A stretch of DNA of 64,000 nt. It comes from Desulfatitalea sp. BRH_c12. Its GTDB lineage: Bacteria; Desulfobacterota; Desulfobacteria; Desulfobacterales; Desulfosarcinaceae. Of this stretch, positions 54,614 through 62,914 are shown one piece after another. The number at the start of each line of letters is the position of its first letter. The stretch's first letter is position 1. The translations under genes were made by a program, and so were the position numbers. Below the pieces are notes generated by a model. That model saw only the letters and a program-made list of their open reading frames with translations, ran no database searches and was not told where the DNA came from. The stretch spans positions 124,001 to 188,000 of the forward strand of contig LADR01000023.1 in the NCBI GenBank assembly GCA_000961655.1, given 5' to 3'.

Positions 54614-55171
54614 ATGCGGGTTGGTTTGCTCGGGCTACAGGGAGCTTTCCTGGATCATATCCCTCATCTGGAGCGCTGCAAAGTGACGCCGGTCGTCGTG
54701 CGTGATGTGCAATCGCTGGCATCGATTGACCGGCTGATCATTCCGGGCGGCGAAAGCACCGTCATGGCCAAATTTCTGCGGGAGTTCGGTATGATAGAAC
54801 CTTTGCAGGAGCGGATTGCCAGTGGCATGCCTGTGTGGGGCGTATGTGCCGGCGCGATTCTGCTGGCCGGGCAGATCGATGGCAGCAGGGGCATCATAGA
54901 TGCACTGGCCATCAGCGTCATACGCAATGCATACGGCCGTCAAATCGCCAGCGACACCCATTCCATACAAATCGCCTTGCTCGGATTGAAGGAGTATCCC
55001 GCGATTTTCATCCGGGCCCCCCGCATCAATTGCGTAGGGCAGGGGGTGACTGTGCACGCCTCACGCGATCAGGACCCGGTATTTGTCCAGAAAGACCGTA
55101 TGCTGGCGAGCACCTTTCATCCGGAACTCAATGCCGACGACGTTTTCCATCGCTACTTTATTTCTTTGTAG
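54614..55171 (+). CDS. pdxT: Pyridoxal 5'-phosphate synthase glutaminase subunit PdxT
   Basis: PdxT releases ammonia from glutamine for PdxS. The 185-residue class I glutaminase has VGLLGLQGAFLDH, PGGESTVMAKFLRE, the nucleophile cysteine in GVCAGAILLA and the His/Glu pair in STFHPELNAD. The ATG at 54614 was chosen because AAGGAA lies just upstream and the family starts with MxVGLLxLQG. It follows pdxS by 19 bases in one operon. Confidence 0.95.
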   Translation: MRVGLLGLQGAFLDHIPHLERCKVTPVVVRDVQSLASIDRLIIPGGESTVMAKFLREFGMIEPLQERIASGMPVWGVCAGAILLAGQIDGSRGIIDALAISVIRNAYGRQIASDTHSIQIALLGLKEYPAIFIRAPRINCVGQGVTVHASRDQDPVFVQKDRMLASTFHPELNADDVFHRYFISL

Positions 55172-55233
55172 GTCCCGGCCGGCCGCGGAGATTTGGGCGA
55201 CAGAGATACACGAAAAAAAAAGTTCAGGTTTGA

Positions 55234-56115
55234 TCACCGGGCATCGCGGAGAGCCTGCCGTTTGAACAGCCAATAAAAGAATATCCCTGCCAGAATCATG
55301 ATGGCGCACAGGATCTGTCCCATGGACAAGGAAAACAAGACAAATCCCAAGTGAGCATCCGGTTGCCTGAAAAATTCAATAATGAAGCGTACGGTTCCGT
55401 AACCGATCAAATACAAGGCCAACATGGCGCCAGGTGTTTTTGCCCGAAAACGCAATGCCCACAAAATGATAAAAAGCAAAATACCTTCCCCGAACGCTTC
55501 ATATAATTGGGACGGGTGGCGCAGTGCACTCTCGTTGGCTTGCGGAAAATACATTCCGATGGGCGCGGTGGTCACGCGACCCCATAATTCGCCGTTAATG
55601 AAATTGCCAATCCGACCGAATGTGTAGCCGGCCGCACCGCATGGCGCCAGTAGATCCACTGAATTCAGAGTGCCCAGTCCATATTTGCGGGAATAATACA
55701 GAAGCCCGATCAATGCGCCGATCAACCCGCCATGGTACGACATGCCCGATATGCCGGTAAAACGGAATCCATTACGAATTTCGAAAGGAAGAAAAATCTC
55801 GAGAGGGTGAGCGGCATAATAAGAAGGATTGTAGAAAATCACATAACCCAGGCGCGCACCCAATATCAGGCCAATGATAACGGCCGTAATCAAACCCTGC
55901 AGGTGGTCCACGGAAAAAAAGTGCCAACGCGCTTCGGTTTTCAATCGATAAGCGGCCAACCCATAGGCCACCGTAAAAGCCACAAGATACATGAGACCGT
56001 AATATTGCAGGCGGAAACTGCCGATTTGAAATATAACCGGGTCGATCCGCTCCGGCAGATGCTGCCACCACATCCAGAATTGATCCATGTTTTTGCCACT
56101 TAAGGGGGTTGTCAT
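55234..56115 (-). CDS. lgt: Prolipoprotein diacylglyceryl transferase
   Basis: Lgt attaches diacylglyceryl to the lipobox cysteine of prolipoproteins in the inner membrane. The 293-residue protein has about seven membrane helices and the family motifs YYGLMYLVAF, GMSYHGGLIGALIG and the signature GRIGNFINGELWGR, followed by HPSQLYEA. The ATG at 56115 was preferred; 58 further in-frame residues to 56289 look non-coding, and an ATG at 56088 is also possible. The lipoprotein at 27209 would be a substrate. Confidence 0.92.
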   Translation of the reverse strand: MTTPLSGKNMDQFWMWWQHLPERIDPVIFQIGSFRLQYYGLMYLVAFTVAYGLAAYRLKTEARWHFFSVDHLQGLITAVIIGLILGARLGYVIFYNPSYYAAHPLEIFLPFEIRNGFRFTGISGMSYHGGLIGALIGLLYYSRKYGLGTLNSVDLLAPCGAAGYTFGRIGNFINGELWGRVTTAPIGMYFPQANESALRHPSQLYEAFGEGILLFIILWALRFRAKTPGAMLALYLIGYGTVRFIIEFFRQPDAHLGFVLFSLSMGQILCAIMILAGIFFYWLFKRQALRDAR

Positions 56116-56203
56116 TTGTGATACGACACCTCTATAACAGTAACGAGTTTCGATATCAAGTTGGCGGCAAGATCGGAAAATCGAATTGCCCAAGTACGGT
56201 GAC

Positions 56204-56231
56204 TTGCCCGTAGCGGTGCAAGACTTATAAT
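56204..56231 (+). promoter_or_regulatory. Promoter-like sequence upstream of PilZ gene
   Basis: TTGCCC (56204-56209) and a perfect TATAAT (56226-56231) are 16 bases apart on the plus strand. It overlaps the probable lgt upstream region. It may be a secondary promoter for the downstream PilZ gene or a chance match. Confidence 0.35.
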
Positions 56232-56380
56232 ACGAATAGGTAAAAAATAGTTCTTGACGGCGACGGGCAAAGCGCCCGTGAGTGCGCAAAAAAGGTGCAA
56301 ATACTGAAAAGGGTGCAATTTTTTAAGATTAAGGATGCTCTGGATCTATGATGTTGTCTGGCATTTGTGAATTTTTTCTG

Positions 56381-56396
56381 TGGCACAATTAGTGCA
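56381..56396 (+). promoter_or_regulatory. Sigma-54 promoter upstream of the PilZ gene
   Basis: TGGCAC-N5-GTGCA matches the sigma-54 -24/-12 consensus TGGCAC-N5-TTGCA with exact spacing and a single mismatch. It lies about 100 bases before the PilZ start codon and in the right direction. A sigma-54 activator is encoded at 28937, although a link between the two is only a suggestion. Confidence 0.7.
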
Positions 56397-56496
56397 TAGA
56401 TTAAAAAAGATTAAAAATGACCATTTACGTCGACAGAGTAACTAACAAGGTCGATTGCTTACAGATAACTGAGAAGAAAGGTTTTAAAAAGTTCTG

Positions 56497-56907
56497 ATGG
56501 ATAATGTATCTGCTTCAAATCGCAGGAAAGAAAATCGTACGGCGGTTGATGAGAATGTCTATGTGGTCATCGACACGCAACCTGAAATGATGGGCCAGAT
56601 GGTTGAGATTAGTTCTACAGGGATGGCTTTTACTTTTGTGGACCTGGATTCCGTATCTCAACGTCTCAAAAATCGCCGTGATGTCCGGATGGATCTATTT
56701 GCCGCCGGCAAAGGGTATTTTATCCGCAATTTGCCCGCAAGGCTCATATCGAATATTGATACGCCGACCGCCAATGCCATTTCATCGCTGATGATCAAAA
56801 GAATCGGTGTCGAATTCGAGGCCTTGTCGGTTTCGCAACAAGTTCAAATCAATTCTCTTATCCGCAGACAGAATGAACGTGGTGAAGCCAATTTAAGCCG
56901 CGGATGA
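56497..56907 (+). CDS. PilZ domain protein, larger form
   Basis: The 136-residue protein has an N-terminal ASNRRKENRTAVDE that supplies the RxxxR-like motif, and MVEISSTGMAFTF for the DxSxxG-like motif (here E-I-S-S-T-G). These are the c-di-GMP contacts of PilZ domains. The acidic residue of the second motif is Glu rather than Asp or Asn, so binding is likely but not certain. It is transcribed toward the chemoreceptor gene, with 457 bases between, and probably from its own sigma-54 promoter. Confidence 0.75.
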   Translation: MDNVSASNRRKENRTAVDENVYVVIDTQPEMMGQMVEISSTGMAFTFVDLDSVSQRLKNRRDVRMDLFAAGKGYFIRNLPARLISNIDTPTANAISSLMIKRIGVEFEALSVSQQVQINSLIRRQNERGEANLSRG

Positions 56908-57131
56908 ATTTCAGATTGTGAAACGGTCCACTGGCCGGATGTGCTTGCCCCAGCGTTCCTCTAAAACGGCAACTGGTAAATATCGTTTGTTTTTATGCGG
57001 TTGCCGCGCCAATCTTTTATTTGACAAGGCCTTAATCCTTATTCTATACGTATGGGCCTATACACTACACAACGATCAGAAGACAGTGCGCCACTTTTTT
57101 TTACGCCAACCAAATGATTGTAAAATCAGGT

Positions 57132-57158
57132 TAAAGAAACCTGAGCGAAGACCGATAA
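57132..57158 (+). promoter_or_regulatory. Sigma-28 (FliA) flagellar promoter
   Basis: TAAAGAAA-N11-ACCGATAA matches the sigma-28 consensus TAAAGTTT-N11-GCCGATAA with exact spacing and a perfect CCGATAA. It lies about 205 bases before the chemoreceptor start, in the gap 56908-57364. It places the receptor in the flagellar/chemotaxis regulon. Confidence 0.8.
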
Positions 57159-57364
57159 TGGGTTAAGACCATCGGGTTGATGTGTCTTTTCTTGGTTATT
57201 TTGAATAGGAGGAGTGCGTGTCCAGTTTCCGATTCTGCAGCCACATCGATTTTCGAACCGACACTCCAATTTGTCATATTTCCCTGTGTGAATTGTTTTG
57301 GTATCTAAGCTGGTGATCGTCCGGATAAGCTTTCGGTAACTAGGGATAGGAGGAGGCAAGGCGT

Positions 57365-59878
57365 ATGTGGGATAAAATCAGATCAATGGGGTTGAGGCCC
57401 AAAATGGCTGCACAAATTCTTGTAGTGGCTGTTTTGGCGCTCTTCGTGTCCATTTTGTATCTCGGGTATCAGGCGCGCAACTCGGCCCGCCAGCAAGCTG
57501 AAGAGGCTGCCGTAGAGGTTGCCCGTCATTGGGCCGCCGTGATTCAAGCGGATATGCAAGTGGCCATGGATACTGCCCGTACTCTGGCCCAAGCCTTGGA
57601 AGGCTTGAAAAACAAAGGGGTGCCGGCCCGCCATGTGATCAATGGTATGTTAAAAAACATCCTTGTAGAGTATCCACACTTTGTTGCCGTTTGGACCTGC
57701 TGGGAGCCCAATGCATTGGACAACCGGGACAAGGAATTCGCCAATGCTATAGGTCACGACCAGACAGGCCGCTACATCCCTTATTGGAGCCGTTTGGAAG
57801 GTGAACCCGGCGTGCAACCCCTTCAGATGTACGATGTCAATGGTATTGGCGATTATTATCTGACTCCCTTCCGAACCGGCAAGGAAGTTATCCTTGACCC
57901 GGTATATTTTGAAATCAACGGTGAAGAACAGCTCAAAACGATCCTTGCGGTTCCCATTAAATACCAAGGCAACATAGTGGGCGTGGTGGGCATCGACATC
58001 CCCTTGAAATCCTTTGAACCCATCATCAAACGCGTGCGCTTTTATGAAGTGGGCTATGGGTTCATGTTGGCCAACAATGGCGTGTTTACCGCCCACCCGA
58101 CCCGTTGGAGCAACGTGGGCAAGCCTATGGAGTTTTTCGAGTTCAAACCGGAAACCATTCAAGCGGTCCGTAACGGTTTGGAAATTACGGAAGAAAAGGT
58201 GTCGAAAACTTCAGGCGATACCGCTTTTTACGCGTTCGCGCCGATCAGAATCGGTTATTCGGATACACCGTGGAGTCTGGCCACCAATATCCCCAAGAGT
58301 ATCATCTATGCCCGCTCCAATAAACTCGTTAACCAGGCGCTGATGATCGGCGGTATGGGTATTTTGTTTCTGGCCGGCATCGTTTGGTTTGGTGTCGGAC
58401 GAATCACGCATCCTATTCTCGGTATCGCCAATACAATCCGCCAGGTGGCCAGGGAGCGCGACATGACGCTCTCGGTGCCGGTCACCTCCCAGGATGAAAT
58501 CGGCATGATGGGCCGTGAGTTCAACAACATGATGAAGGCCTTGCGTGATTCGTTCGGGATGGTCGAAGATGCAGCCAAAGGCGTAAACAGCCAATCGGGC
58601 GAAGTGGCGCGTCGTGCGGCCGCCAACAAGGAGCGTGCCGAGCAGGAAGAACGGCAGATGGGCGCCATTTTGGACACCGTGGCCCAGATGGGGGAAACCG
58701 CAGGTCAGGTTCAGCAATTTTCTCTGAACCAGGCGGATGCGGCCGACCGTTCGTACCAGCACATGGGTGAACTGATCGAATACATGAAACAAATGGATGA
58801 CGCCTCCAGCCAGCAGATTCAGGAAGCCGGTGTCGCCACCGAACGTGTGGCCGCAATGGGCGAAACGGGTGGCAAGGTTACTCTTACCGCTCAGCGCCAG
58901 AGCGAACAGGTTCTTCAAATGACCAACGCCATGCGGTCCATTGCCAAATCGGTGGAAGAAATGACCCGAGCCGCGGAAAGGGCCACCGAACAGGGGCGCT
59001 TGGTGCTCGATGCTGCCGAAGAAGGGCGCTCCACAGTAGATGCAACCGTTACCGGTATGCGTGCCATCAAAAGTTCATCCGAACAGATCGCTGAAATTAT
59101 CAGCGTAATCACGGAAATTGCCGAACAGACCAACTTGCTGGCCTTGAACGCCGCTATCGAAGCCGCCCGCGCAGGTGTTCACGGCCGCGGGTTTGCAGTT
59201 GTTGCAGACGAAGTGGGTAAGCTCGCCCAGAGATCTTCGGAAGCCGCCAAGGAAATCAAGCAGCTGATCAAAGATTCAACCAACAAGGTTGAAGAAGGTA
59301 CGCGTCTAACCGACCTTTCTCAGGGCGTGCTGCATAAGATTGCTCAGGGTGGTGAGATCAACATGCGCGCCATTCAAGAAATCGCGCATGCTTCCGAATT
59401 GTTGTCCGATAATACGGTTGAAGTGAATAAGTTGGTAGAAGACTTGAACAAACTGGCTCAAGAGATCGCAGGCATGGCCGGCCAACAGGGGCAACGGCGT
59501 GAAGCCGCCCAAAAGGCGTTGACCGCCTTGGTGGAAAAAGCCACGGCCATCTCCCAACAGGTGGAAAAAGCCACAAAGCAGGCCAATAGCGTGGGAGAAG
59601 AAATGCGCGGCATCGTGCAGCGTTCTGATCAGGTTAAGAAAATGACCGAGCTTCAGGCCGGACGTTCACAGCAATTGCGGGAAGTTACTAGCGAATCAGC
59701 CGAGCGGGCAAAGCAAACGGCTTCAGGTGCCGGCCAGGTTGTGGGTATTACTTTGGAAATGCAACGCCTCTCTGCCAACTTGACGCGTCAAGTGGCGCAA
59801 TTCAAGATTCGCAAAGGGACCGGCGTCCAGGAAACGGAAATGGCCGATCTGGAAAATGAGGATACATCCGAAGAGTAG
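57365..59878 (+). CDS. Methyl-accepting chemotaxis protein with dCache domain
   Basis: The 837-residue receptor has a membrane helix at about 17-36 and a large periplasmic dCache sensor (about 40-320, with [18 protein letters not shown] and [10 protein letters not shown]). A second helix lies at about 324-345, then a HAMP domain (about 346-400) and a long signalling coiled coil. The tip is canonical: [20 protein letters not shown] through [18 protein letters not shown] (about 575-622). There is no C-terminal CheR-docking pentapeptide; the chain ends in acidic NEDTSEE. A sigma-28 promoter lies upstream and cheW follows. The ligand is unknown. Confidence 0.94.
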   Translation: MWDKIRSMGLRPKMAAQILVVAVLALFVSILYLGYQARNSARQQAEEAAVEVARHWAAVIQADMQVAMDTARTLAQALEGLKNKGVPARHVINGMLKNILVEYPHFVAVWTCWEPNALDNRDKEFANAIGHDQTGRYIPYWSRLEGEPGVQPLQMYDVNGIGDYYLTPFRTGKEVILDPVYFEINGEEQLKTILAVPIKYQGNIVGVVGIDIPLKSFEPIIKRVRFYEVGYGFMLANNGVFTAHPTRWSNVGKPMEFFEFKPETIQAVRNGLEITEEKVSKTSGDTAFYAFAPIRIGYSDTPWSLATNIPKSIIYARSNKLVNQALMIGGMGILFLAGIVWFGVGRITHPILGIANTIRQVARERDMTLSVPVTSQDEIGMMGREFNNMMKALRDSFGMVEDAAKGVNSQSGEVARRAAANKERAEQEERQMGAILDTVAQMGETAGQVQQFSLNQADAADRSYQHMGELIEYMKQMDDASSQQIQEAGVATERVAAMGETGGKVTLTAQRQSEQVLQMTNAMRSIAKSVEEMTRAAERATEQGRLVLDAAEEGRSTVDATVTGMRAIKSSSEQIAEIISVITEIAEQTNLLALNAAIEAARAGVHGRGFAVVADEVGKLAQRSSEAAKEIKQLIKDSTNKVEEGTRLTDLSQGVLHKIAQGGEINMRAIQEIAHASELLSDNTVEVNKLVEDLNKLAQEIAGMAGQQGQRREAAQKALTALVEKATAISQQVEKATKQANSVGEEMRGIVQRSDQVKKMTELQAGRSQQLREVTSESAERAKQTASGAGQVVGITLEMQRLSANLTRQVAQFKIRKGTGVQETEMADLENEDTSEE

Positions 59879-60092
59879 GATATGCGAAACGATGGACTTC
59901 CATTTCGGCCGTGACCGTTCGTTCATGGATTTCCTTCAAACGATCTCATGCCGCATGAAGAGCGCGTGTTGCCGAAGCGTTCAGGATAAAAGCGATCTTC
60001 ATGCGGTTGCGATCTTGCAAACAGGTCATGTAATTTAGAGCGAACATGCTGTAATCCGATCCCCAAACCTTTTACCAAAAGGGGAGATTGAA

Positions 60093-60578
60093 GTGGCGCT
60101 GATAATCGATCAAGATGATATTGTGCAGTTAGTCGGATTTCGCATCGGGACAAAGCTTTTCGGTGCCAATATTCTCAACGTTCGCGAGATCCTGCGGGAT
60201 CCTTCCATAGATACCATCGATGGCGCACCCGACTTTGTGCAAGGGATCTCTCGAATCAGGGGGCAAGTCTTGCCAATCATTGACCTGGGGCGCATGCTCG
60301 GTGTTGCGGCAGATTCCAAAAGTGGCGAAAAGATATGGGTACTGGTCGCTCAAGCCGGAAAACGCAATGTCGGCTATGTGGTCGATTCTGTCACGCCAAT
60401 CATCAGAGTCAAAACCGAGACGATACTTCCCACACCCGACATCATTCTGCATAGTATGCGAAGTAAATATATCAATGGGGTTTGCGAAACGGATAAGGGA
60501 CTTCTGGTTATGGTGGATCTCAATCGCATACTCGTTGACGACGAAGTCAATGCGGTGGACAAGGTTGTGGTTAAATAG
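60093..60578 (+). CDS. cheW: Chemotaxis coupling protein CheW
   Basis: The 161-residue protein is a single CheW domain: LVGFRIGTKLFGANILNVREILR, GISRIRGQVLPIIDLGRMLG, and VGYVVDSVTPIIRV. It would connect the preceding receptor to a CheA kinase encoded elsewhere. The start is a GTG behind GGGGAGATT. It lies 214 bases after the receptor gene, and no cheA, cheY, cheR or cheB is visible in the window. Confidence 0.92.
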   Translation: MALIIDQDDIVQLVGFRIGTKLFGANILNVREILRDPSIDTIDGAPDFVQGISRIRGQVLPIIDLGRMLGVAADSKSGEKIWVLVAQAGKRNVGYVVDSVTPIIRVKTETILPTPDIILHSMRSKYINGVCETDKGLLVMVDLNRILVDDEVNAVDKVVVK

Positions 60579-60656
60579 CCATTTTCGCGGATACGATTTT
60601 TTCATGGACCGTCCACAGCGCATTCTAACGCGTCACAGTCTTTTGCATGGCTGCAA

Positions 60657-61340
60657 ATGAAGAAAAATGGATTGTCACACATCCGAAGATGTTTGTGGTT
60701 TTACTCTTTCCTGGTCTTCATGACCACGTTGGCCTGCTATATCTTTATCTACCATGAGGTTAATACAATACTGAATTTCCACACATGGACGTCCGGTCTG
60801 AGTCCGCATGCCACCCAAATGCCTTCGGTCACAATTATTGATGGAAGCCGGATACGTGTCCTCTTTTTATTAAGTGTTGGCCTTTTTGCAATTTTTCTGA
60901 TGTCGATTGTCTGGCTGCGAGCGACCATGCGTCAGATCAATCGTCCGATACAGGCTATCCAGCATGCCATCGATCGACTCGCCCAAGGCAAATTAAACGA
61001 AACCGTCATGATTGAAAGGGGCGATGAATTTGGCCAGATTGGATCTGGACTCAACGAACTGGCTGCCAACCTGCAGGAATTACTACTTTATGTATGGAAA
61101 CAAACCGGACAGAGCATGACACTGCTGGATCAAATGAAGCACAAATTGGATTTGCCTGATCAAAACGGAAGTAGTCCTGCCGAACAGCGTGAAAAAATGG
61201 AGCAGTTGGTAAAGAGCATTGAAAGTCTGAGAGAAATGGCTAAAGCTTATGTGTTCTACGATGTGTGTCTGGATGGCGACAAAGCGATAGCCATCGAGCA
61301 ACCAGGCAGCAAGTCAACGATTTCTTCCCCCCCAGTTTGA
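60657..61340 (+). CDS. HAMP domain membrane protein
   Basis: The 227-residue protein has two membrane helices (about 13-33 and 69-89) flanking a short periplasmic loop of about 35 residues. A HAMP domain follows (MRQINRPIQAIQHAIDRLAQGKLNETVMIERGDEFGQIGSGLNELA). The C terminus is coiled coil without any receptor, kinase or cyclase output domain. It may relay a signal to a partner protein, perhaps the large membrane protein encoded 21 bases downstream or the receptor upstream. No family beyond HAMP is recognised. Confidence 0.8.
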   Translation: MKKNGLSHIRRCLWFYSFLVFMTTLACYIFIYHEVNTILNFHTWTSGLSPHATQMPSVTIIDGSRIRVLFLLSVGLFAIFLMSIVWLRATMRQINRPIQAIQHAIDRLAQGKLNETVMIERGDEFGQIGSGLNELAANLQELLLYVWKQTGQSMTLLDQMKHKLDLPDQNGSSPAEQREKMEQLVKSIESLREMAKAYVFYDVCLDGDKAIAIEQPGSKSTISSPPV

Positions 61341-61361
61341 TTTTCTGCCCGGGAGGTATTT

Positions 61362-62870
61362 ATGGAAGTGCTACTGACCATTACACCCTACCCGATTTTA
61401 TCGGTCACTATTTGGTTGCTGCTCCTGCTTGGGATTCTTTATCTCGCACGCAAACCGTTCAATCGCTTGATGGTTGCTGCAGGTAAAATTTTCTACAACG
61501 GCACACGTATGGCAACCACCTCGGTTAAACTTGCCGAAAAACAACTTCAAAACCGTAACAAAGAGGTTTTGATCGCGTCGGGCCGAGAATTGGCCGAGCG
61601 GCGGATCGAACGTGAATTCGAGCGTATCAGTTCCGCTATCCATAAAAATTTGAATGACTATCCGACGCTTCAACGCAAGTTCATCGAAGAACTATACAAA
61701 CTTGAAGAAGACCACAAAAACAGCGCTGTGATTCCACAGACAATGGCCGATTGGGCCAGGATCATTGACGCTGTGGCCCAAATCAAACCCACCGGCGACC
61801 ATTTGGTGGTCAAAACGCTGGAACAGATTCATCGGACCATGATTGCGCAGCACAAAGCTGCTGTCGCGACGCAACGGCGCGACATGGCCCGCCGCCATTC
61901 GATTTTGAGCCGCATGCTGCCTTTCTGGCGCGGCACACGAAAAAAAATCGATGTCATGGAAAAGGGTATTCACACTCTTGCTCAGCGCTCAAAAAAAATC
62001 GACCGTTACATGGATGTATATGATAAAATCCGTAGTCAAACCAATATGGCTGAACGCCAATTATCCGTTTCTTCGCTATCGCAATTGTTGATATCCGCGG
62101 TGGTTTTGGTGGTAGCTGCATTTGCGGCTGTCATCAACTATAATATGGTGACTTCGCCCATGTCCGAAATGGTAGGAGGCAACAGTACCATCGGCAACTT
62201 CAAAATCGCCGAGGTGGCCGGAATGCTCATTGTCGGTTTGCAGATTGTCCTGGGTTTTTTCTTGATGGACACATTGCGCATTACACGGCTCTTTTCCGCA
62301 TTCGGTGGTATGGAAGACGGTAAACGCCGGGTCTTTTTTTGGGTCTTTTTTTGTTTTCTGGTAATGCTTGCCGGTGTTGAATCGACCCTGGCATTAATGC
62401 GCTATCAAATGGCCGCTAACATGGAAACGCTTCGTCAATCATTGGCCGGAGTGGAAAATGCAGAGATCTTGAGAAGTAAAATTCCCATGTTCGGGCAAAT
62501 GCTCTTGGGTTTTATCCTGCCGTTTGTTTTGACCTTTGTCGCTATTGCTTTTGAGTCTTTCGTCATCGCCCTGCGCACATCGGCAGGTATCGTGGGCATC
62601 TGCATACTGCGCGCAACTGTGTTCATTCTGAGACTCATTGGCAATTTCGGTTTTTATGTAGCTCTCCTGATGACCCGGTTTTATGATCTTATCATTTTCC
62701 CAGCTTTGTGGTTGGAAGAATTAGTCATTCAAAAATTCCAAGCAAAAGTTGGCAATGAAGAAAAAAGAATCGAAGAATGCAGGGAAATCGAAGGCGTGAC
62801 CGATCATGCACCGCAGTCGAATCACCATTCTGATCATGTGCTTCCGATAGTGAGCCGGGCGGCCGAATGA
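61362..62870 (+). CDS. Large coiled-coil polytopic membrane protein, unknown function
   Basis: The 502-residue protein has an N-terminal membrane helix (about 10-28) and a charged, helical soluble region of some 200 residues (about 32-235). About six more helices follow (near 240-260, 283-303, 324-345, 378-398, 402-424 and 425-450), then a hydrophilic His-containing tail. I do not recognise it. It is preceded by a GGGAGG site 21 bases after the HAMP gene, so it belongs to the same operon. The layout suggests a scaffold, channel or transporter controlled by the receptor/HAMP proteins, but nothing in the sequence fixes this. Confidence 0.75.
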   Translation: MEVLLTITPYPILSVTIWLLLLLGILYLARKPFNRLMVAAGKIFYNGTRMATTSVKLAEKQLQNRNKEVLIASGRELAERRIEREFERISSAIHKNLNDYPTLQRKFIEELYKLEEDHKNSAVIPQTMADWARIIDAVAQIKPTGDHLVVKTLEQIHRTMIAQHKAAVATQRRDMARRHSILSRMLPFWRGTRKKIDVMEKGIHTLAQRSKKIDRYMDVYDKIRSQTNMAERQLSVSSLSQLLISAVVLVVAAFAAVINYNMVTSPMSEMVGGNSTIGNFKIAEVAGMLIVGLQIVLGFFLMDTLRITRLFSAFGGMEDGKRRVFFWVFFCFLVMLAGVESTLALMRYQMAANMETLRQSLAGVENAEILRSKIPMFGQMLLGFILPFVLTFVAIAFESFVIALRTSAGIVGICILRATVFILRLIGNFGFYVALLMTRFYDLIIFPALWLEELVIQKFQAKVGNEEKRIEECREIEGVTDHAPQSNHHSDHVLPIVSRAAE

Positions 62871-62914
62871 GACGCATGGCGCCTGCCACGCACCCATTGG
62901 GGGGTAGCGAAAAC

